Notes: generated by a model from the letters alone, not told the origin. Shown: positions 25,415 to 34,947, counted from the stretch's first letter. The stretch: DNA of 64,000 nucleotides from Pseudomonas lijiangensis (GCF_018968705.1 NZ_CP076668.1:2367001-2431000), one strand, 5' to 3'. A program made the numbers and translations.

Positions 25415-27195
25415 GCCGATACTCCTGTACTGCTCAGTTGCCATTGGCGAATACGTGTGTGGTCCTGCCAGAGCTGTTGATACAGCGGGCAGTCTGCAAG
25501 CAGCTCTTCATGACGACCGATCCCGCGCACCTGACCCTGGTCCAGCACGACGATGCGCTGGGCGGCGGTCACGGTATGCAGGCGGTGGGCGATCATCAGA
25601 ACCGTGCGGCTCCGGCACAGATTGGCCAGCGCTTCCTGGATCAGCGCTTCGTTTTCGCTGTCGGCATAGGCGGTTGCTTCATCCAGAATCAGCACCGGTG
25701 CGTTCTTGAGCAGGGCACGGGCAATGGACAGGCGCTGGCGTTCGCCACCGGACAGTTGCGCGCCGCCTTCCCCGATCCGGGTCTGATAACCCTGGGGCAG
25801 ACGCTGAATGAAATCGTGAGCGCAGGCGGCGCGGGTTGCGGCTTCGACGCTGGCCTGATCGGCATCGGGCCTGGCCAGCAGCAGGTTGTCGAGCACAGTG
25901 CCGTCGAACAGATGAACCTGCTGGAAAACCGAGGCGACCCGTTCCAGCAAGGGCTCCAGTGGCCAGTCACGCACATCCGTGCCGCCCAGGGTGATACTGC
26001 CGCTGTCGGCATCGAACAGGCGGCAAACCAGTTGCGCTATGGTGCTCTTGCCGGAGCCGCTGGGGCCGACCAGCGCTGTCAGCTGGCCTGCCTGGGCGCT
26101 GAAGCTGACCTGATCCAGCGCTTTTCTTTCGCCATAGGCGTGACAGACGTTTTCCAGGCGCAGGTCCAGCGGCGCATCGGGGATGCGGGCATCCGGGTTC
26201 TCGCTCATCGCCGGGCTGAGTAACACCTCGTTGATACGGGCCAGCGCCGCATTGCGCTGCACCTGATCGCCGAGCATGTAGGTCAGGCGCAGCAGGGGCA
26301 TCAAGACCGCCGGCGCCAGAAGCAGAAACAGCAGCAGGGTTTCCAGGGTGATCTTGCCTGCCAGCAGCAACCCGGCGCCCAGCGGCGCAACGATGATCAG
26401 ATTGGCGCTGAGCAGGCCCGAGAACACCACCCAGAACAGTGAGCTCTTGCGGGCAAAGCCGGCGACCCATTCAGCGGCACCGCGAATGTCCTTGCTCAGC
26501 GTGCCGAAGCGCAGGCTGGTCAGGCCGAAGCTTTTCACGACCTGGATACCTTGCAGGTACTCGCTGAAGCTCTGGGAAATCTGCTGTTGCAGGCTTTGCC
26601 ATTTGGCCATGCGTTCGGCCGAGCCCTTGACCATCAGCATCTGCGCCAGAAAAGCCAGGGGCAGCGGGGCAATACAGGCCAGCGCCAGTCGCCAGTCGAT
26701 GCAGAACAGCACGATCAGGGTCAGCGGCGGCATGACTGCGGCGGCTATGGAGTCGGGGAGCGAGTGAGCAAAAAAACCTTCCAGAGAGCCGACGTCGTCG
26801 TTGATCGTGCGACGCAGGTCCGTGCTGCTGTGGCGGTTGAAAAAGCTCAGGGGGACTTCGCCCAGATGACGGGCAATGCGGCTGCGCAACTGGCGCAACA
26901 GCTCGAAGGCTGCCAGGTGGGCTGTCACATGGCTGACGGTCATGATCAGCCAGCGCAATATCACGGCTCCAAGTGCTGCCAACCCCCAGTTCAGGGCTGT
27001 CAGGGCATCGGGTTCGGTACTCAGCAGTGTCTGCGCGATCTTGTAGATGCACCACAGCGGCACCAGGCTGAGCAGGGTCGAGACCACGGCGCAACCGATG
27101 GCGATGGCAAACATGGCAGGTGCCAGTTTCAGTAGCCCGGTATGGCTCAGGGGCTCGGCTGTGGTGGTGCCGACAGCATCATGTTGTGGGTTCAT
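25411..27195 (-). CDS. ybtP: ABC transporter, fused permease-ATPase (ferric-yersiniabactin uptake)
   Basis: 594-residue partner of YbtQ. N-terminal membrane domain (residues about 25-310), then an ATPase with Walker A GPSGSGKST, signature LSGGERQRLSIARAL, Walker B VLILDEATAYAD and MIAHRLHT. First of the two by gene order, as ybtP precedes ybtQ in Yersinia. It starts 146 bases after fyuA; AGGAGT lies before the ATG. That gap has a GCGAAGC...GCTTCGC hairpin but no clear T-run or promoter, so read-through from fyuA is possible. Confidence 0.91.
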   Translation of the reverse strand: MNPQHDAVGTTTAEPLSHTGLLKLAPAMFAIAIGCAVVSTLLSLVPLWCIYKIAQTLLSTEPDALTALNWGLAALGAVILRWLIMTVSHVTAHLAAFELLRQLRSRIARHLGEVPLSFFNRHSSTDLRRTINDDVGSLEGFFAHSLPDSIAAAVMPPLTLIVLFCIDWRLALACIAPLPLAFLAQMLMVKGSAERMAKWQSLQQQISQSFSEYLQGIQVVKSFGLTSLRFGTLSKDIRGAAEWVAGFARKSSLFWVVFSGLLSANLIIVAPLGAGLLLAGKITLETLLLFLLLAPAVLMPLLRLTYMLGDQVQRNAALARINEVLLSPAMSENPDARIPDAPLDLRLENVCHAYGERKALDQVSFSAQAGQLTALVGPSGSGKSTIAQLVCRLFDADSGSITLGGTDVRDWPLEPLLERVASVFQQVHLFDGTVLDNLLLARPDADQASVEAATRAACAHDFIQRLPQGYQTRIGEGGAQLSGGERQRLSIARALLKNAPVLILDEATAYADSENEALIQEALANLCRSRTVLMIAHRLHTVTAAQRIVVLDQGQVRGIGRHEELLADCPLYQQLWQDHTRIRQWQLSSTGVSA

Positions 27196-27341
27196 TCAGA
27201 ACTCCTATGGTTTTCCGTGCCTTTCAGGAGGGTGCACGGGGCCGGGCTGACGGCTGAAAGGCCGTGGCCGTGGATGATTCCGTTGAAAGAGCGAAGCGCT
27301 TTTCGGCTTCGCCCGTTACACCTGTCCCGACGTGTCTCGCG

Positions 27342-29345
27342 TCAGAAGGTTATTTTGGTGCTCACGCCCAGCTCGCGGCCTTGGCCGGGTTGACTGAACT
27401 GGGCACCGGAGGTGATGTAGGAGTAGGTGCGATAATCCTTGTCACCCAGGTTGTTGCCGTACAGCGCCAGTTCCAGGTCAGGTTTGGGCAGCCAGGAAAG
27501 GCGGGCGTCCACCAGGCTGTAGCCGCCTTGTGAAACTTCGTTGTCCACATCGAAGTAATGCTGGCCGGTGTAGCTGATGCCGACACTCGGGCGCAGCTCG
27601 CCCAGCAGGTTATCGAAGTAGAAACTGCGTTCGGCCGACGCGCGCAAGGTGCGACCGGGGGTGTAGGTCAGGCTGTTACCCTGGCGATCGGAATCCAGCA
27701 GGCGGTTGCGGTTGACGGTACCGGCCAGACGAATCAGGGTGGCTTCGTCGGCGCGCCAGTCCAGAGACATTTCCGCGCCTTCGCTGCGGGCCTTGCCGAT
27801 GTTGCTCAAGGCCTGAGTACCGGTGCCGGCAGCGCCGATGAACTGTTGCACATCATCGATATCGATGCGGTACAGCGCGGCATTGAGCCAGACACGTTTG
27901 TCCAGCAGGCTGGATTTGACGCCGACCTCCATGTTCAGGGATTTTTCCGGCGAGTAGGCCACGGAGTCTGAGGTGATCGAACCGATGCGGTTGTAGCCAC
28001 CGGCCTTGAAGCCTTTGCTGACCGACGCGTACAGGCGCGTATCTGGCGTGGCCTGAAAGCCCAGGGCCACTTTGGGCGTGGTGCTGGTGAAAGTGTCATT
28101 GCCTTTATAGACGAAGCCCGGCGTGAACAGCGCGTCCACTTGGTTGTAGGTGGTTTCGGCCTTTTCCTCGCTGTGGCGTGCGCCCAGTGTCAGGTCCCAG
28201 CGCGGTGCCAGGTGCCAGATGAATTCGCCGAATACGGCTTTTTCGGTGTTCTCGATACGGCTGTCGGCTGCGCCATATACGCCGAACAGCGGGGCGCCCG
28301 CGTCCGGGGTTCGTTCTGAATGGCTGCGGCTCTTCTGCCAGTACAGGCCGCCGACCGCATCCCAGGCACGGTCTTCACCCTGGGTGGAGAGGCGCAGTTC
28401 CTGGCTGACGGTGCGCTGGGCTTCCGGCCAGAGAAAACCCATGTCGCCGAACAGGCGCTCATGACGGTAATTCTGCAGGGAAGTGATGGACGTCAACTTC
28501 AGCGAATCGCTGAGGTTCCAGTCAATGCTTGCGCTGCTGGTTTCCACCCGTCGCACATAGACCGACTCCATGAGCGGCACGCTGGCACGGTGTTTTTCAT
28601 AGGTTTCGTCGGCCAGGTATTGCTCGTTATAGGAGGTCAGCCGGTCGCGGGCATAGGCCAGTTTCAGGCTGAAGTCTTCGTTGGGCCTGAAGGTCAGCGC
28701 CACATTGCCGCCACCGTTGTCGCTGTCGCCATGGTGCTCGCTACGGGTCAGTTCGCCGTCAGTGTCATCGTGGTAGACCGTGCCCTGAATGAACAGCTTG
28801 TCCGCAACCAGTGGTGCCGAGCCGCTGGCGGCGACCTGTTGATGCAGATTGCTGAAGCGGCTTTGTAGGGTTGCCGTCGGCGTGTTGTCCGGCTGGCGGG
28901 TGATGATGTTCAGCGCACCGGCGTGGGCGTTGCGGCCGTACAGGGTACCTTGGGGGCCTTTTAGCAGCTCGATGTGTTCGACATCCAGCAGTTGCTGATT
29001 GAAGGTGCCCAGGTACTGCGGGACGCCATCGACGTAGATCGCTACCGGGGCGTTGTAAGGGTCCGAAGACGAAATGCCGCGCATGCTCAGGCTCGGGAAT
29101 ACACTTGCACCGGTATTACGCACCAGCAACTCGGGGAATACTCTTTCCAGCTCGCCACTGTTGTAGACGTTGGCGCGCTCAAGGTCAGCCTCGCTGGCAA
29201 CCGAAAGCGCCAGATCGGTCTGATCCTGGGCCTGGGTTCGTTTGCTGGCGGTCACTTGCATTTCCGGCAAGTTGAGAACATCGTCCGCCAGAACCTGGCC
29301 GGATGTGGCGATCATGATCGCCAGGCTGAGGATAGAGCGCTGCAT
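27342..29345 (-). CDS. fyuA: TonB-dependent ferric-yersiniabactin receptor
   Basis: 667-residue outer-membrane receptor. Signal peptide of about 20 residues ending GQVLA, TonB-box region LPEMQVTASK, plug domain with SMRGISSSDPYNAPVAIYVD and GPQGTLYGRNA, then a 22-strand barrel ending in Phe (STKITF). Features shared with Yersinia FyuA include YVDGVPQ, QALSNIGKA, GQHYFDVDNEVSQGGY and YRTYSYITSGAQF. It imports the ferric siderophore with TonB energy; a tonB-exbBD set lies at 35094-37117. Its promoter region has a Fur-like site and direct repeats shared with the divergent araC gene. Confidence 0.94.
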   Translation of the reverse strand: MQRSILSLAIMIATSGQVLADDVLNLPEMQVTASKRTQAQDQTDLALSVASEADLERANVYNSGELERVFPELLVRNTGASVFPSLSMRGISSSDPYNAPVAIYVDGVPQYLGTFNQQLLDVEHIELLKGPQGTLYGRNAHAGALNIITRQPDNTPTATLQSRFSNLHQQVAASGSAPLVADKLFIQGTVYHDDTDGELTRSEHHGDSDNGGGNVALTFRPNEDFSLKLAYARDRLTSYNEQYLADETYEKHRASVPLMESVYVRRVETSSASIDWNLSDSLKLTSITSLQNYRHERLFGDMGFLWPEAQRTVSQELRLSTQGEDRAWDAVGGLYWQKSRSHSERTPDAGAPLFGVYGAADSRIENTEKAVFGEFIWHLAPRWDLTLGARHSEEKAETTYNQVDALFTPGFVYKGNDTFTSTTPKVALGFQATPDTRLYASVSKGFKAGGYNRIGSITSDSVAYSPEKSLNMEVGVKSSLLDKRVWLNAALYRIDIDDVQQFIGAAGTGTQALSNIGKARSEGAEMSLDWRADEATLIRLAGTVNRNRLLDSDRQGNSLTYTPGRTLRASAERSFYFDNLLGELRPSVGISYTGQHYFDVDNEVSQGGYSLVDARLSWLPKPDLELALYGNNLGDKDYRTYSYITSGAQFSQPGQGRELGVSTKITF

Positions 29346-29401
29346 GGGAAGACTCGGCTGTAAGTTGAGCCGCTATCTTCTGGTTATGGTTATGTTGTTG
29401 C

Positions 29402-29434
29402 GCGTGCGATCGGGGTATAAATGCGCGCAATCGG
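29402..29434. promoter_or_regulatory. Tandem direct repeat, candidate AraC-regulator binding site
   Basis: GCGTGCGATCGG (29402-29413) and GCGCGCAATCGG (29423-29434) are 10/12 identical and spaced exactly 21 bases, two helical turns. AraC-family proteins usually bind such phased repeats. The site lies between fyuA and the divergent regulator gene, so the product of 29491-30435 is the likely ligand-dependent activator. Confidence 0.5.
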
Positions 29435-29443
29435 CACTATAGT

Positions 29444-29458
29444 TGATAAGTGTTATCA
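29444..29458. promoter_or_regulatory. Fur box candidate
   Basis: TGATAAGTGTTATCA is a perfect 6-3-6 inverted repeat that matches 12 of 15 positions of the 7-1-7 Fur consensus TGATAATNATTATCA. It lies 32 bases upstream of the araC start and about 100 bases upstream of fyuA, so iron-loaded Fur could shut off both. This fits the iron-repressed behaviour known for yersiniabactin genes. Confidence 0.65.
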
Positions 29459-29490
29459 TTTGAGTCTGATTCCCAAAAGAGTGTGTGCCC

Positions 29491-30435
29491 ATGAGCCTTA
29501 ATCATTACCGCGCTGATTATGAATTGCCCAAGGTGCTCACCGAGGAGGTAGGGGACGAACTCGATATCCGCCTGATCGAATGGCAGGTCGATGAAGACCG
29601 GCATCTGGATGCCTCATGCGAAGCGTCGCTGACGGTGTCCTATCACGCCAATTGCGCGGGCTGGCGAAGTTTTGCCGATACCTCGCCCTTGAGCTGGCGC
29701 GAAGATCATTGCTGCCTCTTTCACTCTACGGTGCCGCTGCAGGGCGTGGGTTTTGTACCGGCGGGGACGCGCTGGCGCGGGGTGAATATCAGCTTCGCCG
29801 CTCACCGGCTGGGCATGCTGGACCTGGCCACGCAACTGTTCGAGTACGACGGCCCGTGGGAGAAAACCCGCACGGTGGACAGCGCTGCACGCCTGGCACA
29901 GTTTCCGGCACCTCACGTCGTCAGGCGTATCGGCCAGGAAATGCTGGGCTGCCGGCTGGAGGGTGTTGCCAGGGACTTGCTGTTGCGGGGCAAGGCCTAT
30001 GAAATGCTCGGCCAACTGACTGCGCATATCCAGGATCTTGCGCGCTTCACCGGGCTCAGTGCCGGAGGCCGTGACCTGGCTCGCGTGGAACGGGCGCGCA
30101 AACTGCTTGAGGCTCATCCTGAACAGGAGTGGACCATCGAGTCGCTGGCCCAGTGCGTCGAACTCAACACCAAGAAACTCAAGCAGGGTTTTCGTGACGT
30201 CTACGACAGCGGCGTGTACGGCTATCTGCAGAAAGTCCGTATCGAGCGGGCTGCGCAACTGCTCAAGCAGCGGGGATCGGTCAGCGAAGTGGCTGCGGCA
30301 GTCGGGTATTCCAACGCCAGCCACTTCGCCAAGGTTTTTCGCCGTTACTACGGCATCAACCCGCTGCACTTCAGCACGCTGGCTGCCAATGGCATCGATG
30401 AAGTGGCGATCCGGGCCGGTGTCGATCCATTCTGA
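29491..30435 (+). CDS. ybtA: AraC-family regulator of yersiniabactin genes (YbtA/PchR-like)
   Basis: 314-residue regulator. The N-terminal ligand-sensing half contains WRGVNISFAAHRLGML; the C-terminal AraC DNA-binding domain has two helix-turn-helices, EQEWTIESLAQCVELNTKKL and SVSEVAAAVGYSNASHFAKV, the second followed by the family signature FRRYYGINPLHF. Divergent from fyuA; expected to activate fyuA and the biosynthetic genes when ferric yersiniabactin is bound, as YbtA and PchR do. ATG at 29491 is preferred over GTG at 29485 because an AAAAGAG stretch lies about 9 bases upstream. A Fur-like site immediately precedes it. Confidence 0.9.
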   Translation: MSLNHYRADYELPKVLTEEVGDELDIRLIEWQVDEDRHLDASCEASLTVSYHANCAGWRSFADTSPLSWREDHCCLFHSTVPLQGVGFVPAGTRWRGVNISFAAHRLGMLDLATQLFEYDGPWEKTRTVDSAARLAQFPAPHVVRRIGQEMLGCRLEGVARDLLLRGKAYEMLGQLTAHIQDLARFTGLSAGGRDLARVERARKLLEAHPEQEWTIESLAQCVELNTKKLKQGFRDVYDSGVYGYLQKVRIERAAQLLKQRGSVSEVAAAVGYSNASHFAKVFRRYYGINPLHFSTLAANGIDEVAIRAGVDPF

Positions 30436-30450
30436 TCTGCACGACGCTCC

Positions 30451-32946
30451 TCAGAAGTCATAAGCGATCTTGCTGTACCAGAACCCGCCACCCGGATAGA
30501 ACGGTGGGTTGCTATAGAGGTTCAGGCCATTGGCCGACGGGATTGCGTTCTTGTCCGGGCGCACATTGAAAATGTTCGTGCCGCCCAGGCTGACCGTGAT
30601 GTTCTCCTGAAGGGTGTAGGACAGGTCCAGATCGGTAATCCATTTGGCGCCGAAACTGCGGTCGCCACTTTCCAGTTGTTGCAGCGTCTTGACCTTGCCG
30701 TAACGGGTGGTCTGCAGGTTCACGCCCAGGTCGCCGAGGGTCCAGTTGGCACCCAGTACCCATTTGGTTTTTGGTTGCGCGTCGGTCAGGTCGCCTTCCC
30801 GGGCACGGCCGACCCAGGTCAGGCTGCCGCCGGCGTTGTCGCCCAGGCCTTGCAAGGCTGAGGGCTCGCTCTTGACGTCGGTGATGATGGTCTTGTTGTA
30901 GTTGAACCCGGCGCTCCAGCGCACATCGCCAAAGGCACCATAACGGCTGGAGTGATCGAGCACGATATCCAGGCCACGGGTGCGGGTGTCGAAAGCGTTG
31001 GCGTAATACGAGGTCCAGGTGCTGGTGTCGACGTTCTGGGCGGTGAGAATCGGAGCCAGTGCCGGGCCGTAAAGGCTTTCGGTGCGGGCGATGCGATCGG
31101 CGATCTCGATCCAGTAGGCATCGACGGTCAGGCTGGTGCGCGGCGCCGGTTGCCAGGTCAGGCCCAGGCCCAGGTTGCGGGACTTTTCCGGGTCCAGAGG
31201 GGTGGCGCCCAGTGCCTGGGCCAGAGACGAATTGACCGGCGCGATGCGGGTCACGGCGGGCACGACGGTCCCGTCAGGGGCTGTACCCACCCGATTATCG
31301 GAGATGCTGTAGCCGATCTGGGTCAGGGAAGGCGCCCGGAAGCCGGTGCCGACAGTGCCGCGCACCGCGAAGGTGTCGGTGAGTTCATAGCGGGAGTTGA
31401 GTTTGGCGCTGAGGGTGTTGCCCGAGTCGTCATCGAAGTGCTCTGCGCGCAGGGCCAGGTCAATGAACAGGGGCTTGATGGGCGTGATGCCGAAGTCCAC
31501 ATAGGCTGCATAGTTGTTGCGTTTGATGCTGGTTGCATCCTGAGGCGAGATGACCGCCGCAGCCTGGGCGGCAATCGAAGCCAGTTGGCCTGCCAGAGGA
31601 TTGGGCTGGCCATTGGGCAGCGTGGCCGGGAAACGATAGCCGCCCACCTGATAGGCCTGTGCATCACCGGCGAAGGTCCGGAAGCGCTCCCAGCGATGTT
31701 CCAGCCCTGCGGAAACCTGCAACGGCACACCGAACACGCCGTCGAAGGCGCGTGTGATATCCAGGTTGTTGACCCACTGCTCGAAGCGGTAGGTCGCCAG
31801 GTCATCGAACGACGTCGGTGAGGCCGGTCCCAGTGACGGGTTGATGGTCAGGTCACTGTATTGATGATTGTTGTTGCGTCCGTAGGTGGTGCTCAGGTCC
31901 CAGTTCCAGCCCAGGGATTCGCCTTTGGCACCGATCAGGTACTGGTAGTCGGTGTCGTCCAGGTTGTTCAGCGGGTAGTAGCCGTCGGGGAACAGTTCCG
32001 GGATGTTGGCGTTGCCATTGGGGTAGCGGAAGTAGTTATTGATGATGGCGTCGCGTTGGCCATAGGTGCCGTAGGAATACAGCCGGGTCTGATCATCCAG
32101 TGGCAGTTCGGCGTTGTAGGCCAGGTTGAAGGCTTTGATCTGCGGATCGCCATTCTTGACGCCAACCCGGTCCCAGGTCGCTTCACGAGGGTCGCCGGGG
32201 AAATAGGCCGTATTGGTGGCTTTCTCATTCCAGCTGGCATCGCCGCGTTTGCGTGCATCGGCGGACAGGTGCAGGAAACCTCCATCCCCCAGCTCAAAGC
32301 CCTTGTCGCCCTCAAACTTGGTCACTTCACCTTCGCCACTGTAGAGCTTGCCGTAGGTCACGCCCAGATGGCCGCCTTGTGCGCTGGACTTGAGGATCAC
32401 GTTGATCACGCCTGCGATGGCATCGGAGCCATATTGAGCGGCGGCGCTGTCTTTGAGGACTTCGATGCGCTCCACCGCGCTGACGGGGATCATGTCGATG
32501 TCCACCGAGTTGGCGCCGCTGCTGTCGGTGGAGCCGTTGGCGGGCAGGGCGCTGTTATGGCGTCGCTTGCCGTTGACCAGCACCAATGTATAGGCCGGTG
32601 CCAGGCTGCGGTTGGACAGCGGGCGGATGGTGGAGTTGTAACCGGCGACGTTGGTGCCGTAGTTGAACGAAGGCAGCAGCTTGGCGATGGCTTCGGTCAG
32701 ATCGGCGCGGCCGGTCTTGAGCAATTGTTCGCTGGTGACGATATCGATGGGCGCCGGGCTGTCGGTCACCGTGCGTTCGGTGCCGCGAATCCCGGTGGAG
32801 ATGACCGTGACCTTGTCCAGGCGGGTGTCATTGCCGGCTTCTTCTGCTGCCTGGACGGGCGTTATCAGACCCAGGCCGGCAAAGGCGATGCCTTTCAACA
32901 GGTGAGGGGGCAGGGGCTTTCTGGCTGCGCGAGCAGTGGAGGCCAT
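30451..32946 (-). CDS. TonB-dependent outer-membrane receptor
   Basis: 831-residue receptor, larger than FyuA and of a different subfamily. Signal peptide ends near TPVQA; plug domain carries TLVLVNGKRRHNSALP, DMIPVSAVERIEVLKDSAAA and YGSDAIAGVINVILK; the barrel ends WYSKIAYDF with terminal Phe. Convergent with the araC gene and divergent from the DUF2946-SCO1-PCu(A)C genes. The substrate is not recognisable from the sequence. The copper-chaperone genes across the promoter suggest a metal or metallophore, most likely copper, but this is inference; it is not obviously OprC. Confidence 0.9.
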   Translation of the reverse strand: MASTARAARKPLPPHLLKGIAFAGLGLITPVQAAEEAGNDTRLDKVTVISTGIRGTERTVTDSPAPIDIVTSEQLLKTGRADLTEAIAKLLPSFNYGTNVAGYNSTIRPLSNRSLAPAYTLVLVNGKRRHNSALPANGSTDSSGANSVDIDMIPVSAVERIEVLKDSAAAQYGSDAIAGVINVILKSSAQGGHLGVTYGKLYSGEGEVTKFEGDKGFELGDGGFLHLSADARKRGDASWNEKATNTAYFPGDPREATWDRVGVKNGDPQIKAFNLAYNAELPLDDQTRLYSYGTYGQRDAIINNYFRYPNGNANIPELFPDGYYPLNNLDDTDYQYLIGAKGESLGWNWDLSTTYGRNNNHQYSDLTINPSLGPASPTSFDDLATYRFEQWVNNLDITRAFDGVFGVPLQVSAGLEHRWERFRTFAGDAQAYQVGGYRFPATLPNGQPNPLAGQLASIAAQAAAVISPQDATSIKRNNYAAYVDFGITPIKPLFIDLALRAEHFDDDSGNTLSAKLNSRYELTDTFAVRGTVGTGFRAPSLTQIGYSISDNRVGTAPDGTVVPAVTRIAPVNSSLAQALGATPLDPEKSRNLGLGLTWQPAPRTSLTVDAYWIEIADRIARTESLYGPALAPILTAQNVDTSTWTSYYANAFDTRTRGLDIVLDHSSRYGAFGDVRWSAGFNYNKTIITDVKSEPSALQGLGDNAGGSLTWVGRAREGDLTDAQPKTKWVLGANWTLGDLGVNLQTTRYGKVKTLQQLESGDRSFGAKWITDLDLSYTLQENITVSLGGTNIFNVRPDKNAIPSANGLNLYSNPPFYPGGGFWYSKIAYDF

Positions 32947-33293
32947 GGTGAGCGATCCTTGTCAGTTTCGGGAAGTTTTTCTGAGCCTCCACTGGTAAGG
33001 GTCGGTCTGTAAGCGGGAATATATGGTTATGAAACAATCCTGTGAAAGTTCTTTTAGGTATAAGCTAATTATGAATTATTTGAATTTATTAATTGATATT
33101 AGATAAATAAATTGCATTTTAGTCGTAGGGAAAGAATCCTTCCCGAACGGTTCTGGCACCCCAGTTGCACTGCCTGCGCCACTTTGTCGCACCTCGGGCT
33201 GTGGCCCGTAACCGCACGCTTCATGCCTTTGCCTGCATGCCGTCCGTGGATTCGCGGTGTTCGAGAGAGCGTGAGAGTGGTAGATTCGCCGCC
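32947..33293. other. Divergent promoter region, AT-rich
   Basis: 347 bases between the receptor gene and the DUF2946 gene. The stretch 33045-33120 is strikingly AT-rich for this genome, with the direct half-repeats TATGAAT and TTTGAAT near 33070-33085, which resemble the halves of the palindrome at 34948-34964. No gene is supported here, and no Fur box is clear. Confidence 0.5.
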
Positions 33294-33671
33294 ATGAAAT
33301 TCGTCCGAACCCACCGCTCGCTCATTGCCTGGATGCTGTATGGCTTCATCCTGTTCAATGGGTTCATGTGCAGCATCAGCCATGGGCAGATGCTGGGGAC
33401 GTTTTCCTCTGTAGCCGCCGCCGATATCTGTGGCGATAACCCGGACACTTCCATGTCGATGGAAGGCCCGGACGAGGCCAGGCATTCGCTGGTCATGCAA
33501 CTGGCCATGCTGGACTGCACCTTTGCCGGCAAGCTGACCGGTTTCGTGGTGTTCTTCATCGGACTGGGCTGGCTGCTGCGCTCGCGCAATGTCAGGCTGC
33601 GTATCCCGCCGGGCCTGATGCGCGAGTCCTCCCGTCACACTTCGCCGGGGCTGGTGCCGCAGGCGCCCTGA
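33294..33671 (+). CDS. DUF2946-family membrane-associated protein
   Basis: 125-residue protein of unknown function. A hydrophobic N-terminal segment (SLIAWMLYGFILFNGFMC) works as signal or anchor, followed by a Cys/His/Met-containing part (CSISHGQM, ADICGDN, SMSMEGPDEARHS) and a second membrane segment (FVVFFIGLGWLL). The potential metal ligands fit the family's frequent placement beside copper receptors and chaperones in pseudomonads. Upstream in-frame ATGs exist (33165), but the DUF2946 pattern starts at MKFVRTH, so 33294 is chosen. First of a three-gene rightward run. Confidence 0.75.
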   Translation: MKFVRTHRSLIAWMLYGFILFNGFMCSISHGQMLGTFSSVAAADICGDNPDTSMSMEGPDEARHSLVMQLAMLDCTFAGKLTGFVVFFIGLGWLLRSRNVRLRIPPGLMRESSRHTSPGLVPQAP

Positions 33672-33763
33672 AACCCCGTCTTGCGTTCACTGGTTGTCTG
33701 CAGCGCATCCGGCATGTGACGTGCTGCATGCCTTGCCTGTTTTCCTTCAAAGGACCGTAATGC

Positions 33764-34369
33764 ATGACTCAATACCTGACCCGTCGCGAAGTGGTCGCGG
33801 GCCTCTCCTTGCTGAGCCTTGGCGTTCTGACCGGTTGCGATAACTCCAATGCCTTGCCGTTCAAGTACGGCAAGGACCTGAGCAACAAGATCATCGGGCG
33901 CAACTTCAGGCTGCGCAACGCTCATGGCGACGTGCTGACCCTGTCGAGTTTCCGGGGCTACATGCCGATGGTGTTTTTCGGCTTCACCCAGTGCCCGGCG
34001 GTCTGCCCGACTGCGCTGGCCCGTGCCGCGCAGATCAAGAAGCTGATGGGCGCCGATGCCGATACCTTCCAGGTGGTGTTCATTACCCTGGACCCTGAGC
34101 GTGACACGCCGCAAGTCATCGAATCCTATGTAAAGGCCTTCGATCCAAGCTTTGTGGCACTGTCCGGCACTCTGGAAGAAACCGCGGCCACGGCCAAGGA
34201 ATTCGGCGTGTTCTACGAGAAGGTGCCGCTGGGCGACACTTATACGATTTCCCACACCTCCACCAGCTATGTGTTCGATACCCGCGGCGTGTTGCGCCTT
34301 GGCCTGTCTCACTCGCTGTCCGCGCAGCAATGCGCAGAAGATCTGCTCACTTTGATGGAAGTATGCTGA
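33764..34369 (+). CDS. SCO1/SenC-type copper chaperone lipoprotein
   Basis: 201 residues. Lipobox LTGC follows a short signal with an RR pair (TRREVVAGLSLLSLGVLTGC). The thioredoxin-like domain has the copper-binding CPAVCP motif and a downstream conserved His in the DTYTISHTSTSYVFD segment, so all three copper ligands are present. SCO proteins deliver copper to, or reduce, the CuA site of cytochrome oxidase. The stop overlaps the start of the PCu(A)C gene (TGATG), so translation is coupled. Confidence 0.92.
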   Translation: MTQYLTRREVVAGLSLLSLGVLTGCDNSNALPFKYGKDLSNKIIGRNFRLRNAHGDVLTLSSFRGYMPMVFFGFTQCPAVCPTALARAAQIKKLMGADADTFQVVFITLDPERDTPQVIESYVKAFDPSFVALSGTLEETAATAKEFGVFYEKVPLGDTYTISHTSTSYVFDTRGVLRLGLSHSLSAQQCAEDLLTLMEVC

Positions 34370-34872
34370 TGACTACTCTGATCCGTAATGCCCTGATCGC
34401 TACCCCGTGCAAAAGCCTGCTGCTGGCCCTGTCCATCCTGGGTGTCAGTCTTCAGGCCCATGCGCAGACCACCGTGGACGATGCCTGGGTACGTGCCACG
34501 GTTGCCGGTCAGCCAGCGACCGGCGCTTTCATGAACATCACTTCGACCACTGGCGGCAAGCTGGTTGAAGTCAGTTCGCCTGTCGCGAAAGACGTGCAGA
34601 TCCATCAGATGAGCATGAAGAACGATGTGATGAACATGCAGCAGGTCAAATCCATCGATCTGCCGGCTGGCAAGACGGTGGTACTGGACTCCAACGGCTA
34701 TCACGTGATGCTCATGGGTCTGGTGGCTCAGGTGAAGGAGGGCGATCAGGTGCCTCTGACCCTGACCGTCGAAGACGAAAAGGGCGTCAAGGAGTCGATC
34801 AAGGTCAGTGCGCCTGTCAGGGCTCTGACGGCTCAGGGGCATTCCGGCCACGGTGACCATAGCGGTCATTGA
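34369..34872 (+). CDS. PCu(A)C-type periplasmic copper chaperone
   Basis: 167-residue periplasmic protein with a cleavable signal ending AHA. The copper site of the family is visible: VQIHQMSMKNDVMNMQ followed about 20 residues later by YHVMLMG (His/Met ligands). The C-terminus ends in a His-rich tail, HSGHGDHSGH. It works with SCO1 in loading oxidase CuA. ATG at 34369 is preferred over upstream in-frame ATGs because GGAAG lies 7 bases before it and it overlaps the SCO1 stop. Confidence 0.9.
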   Translation: MTTLIRNALIATPCKSLLLALSILGVSLQAHAQTTVDDAWVRATVAGQPATGAFMNITSTTGGKLVEVSSPVAKDVQIHQMSMKNDVMNMQQVKSIDLPAGKTVVLDSNGYHVMLMGLVAQVKEGDQVPLTLTVEDEKGVKESIKVSAPVRALTAQGHSGHGDHSGH

Positions 34873-34898
34873 TTGAGGTTTACTCCAGTCTGCTCCAG

Positions 34899-34931
34899 GC
34901 CCCGCCATGCTCGTGCATGCCGGGGCTTTTT
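34899..34931 (+). terminator. Rho-independent terminator after the copper-chaperone genes
   Basis: GCCCCGCCATGC-TCGT-GCATGCCGGGGC stem with one mismatch, followed by TTTTT. Confidence 0.9.
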
Positions 34932-34947
34932 AATGGATGCGGTTTTA

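Noticed and set aside
27196..27341. Terminator and separate promoter between fyuA and ybtP
   Set aside because: The GCGAAGC/GCTTCGC hairpin lacks a T-run and no Fur site or promoter is clear, so not called.
33128..33147. Hairpin AGGGAAAGAATCCTTCCC upstream of the DUF2946 gene
   Set aside because: Short imperfect stem without T-run or known riboswitch context.
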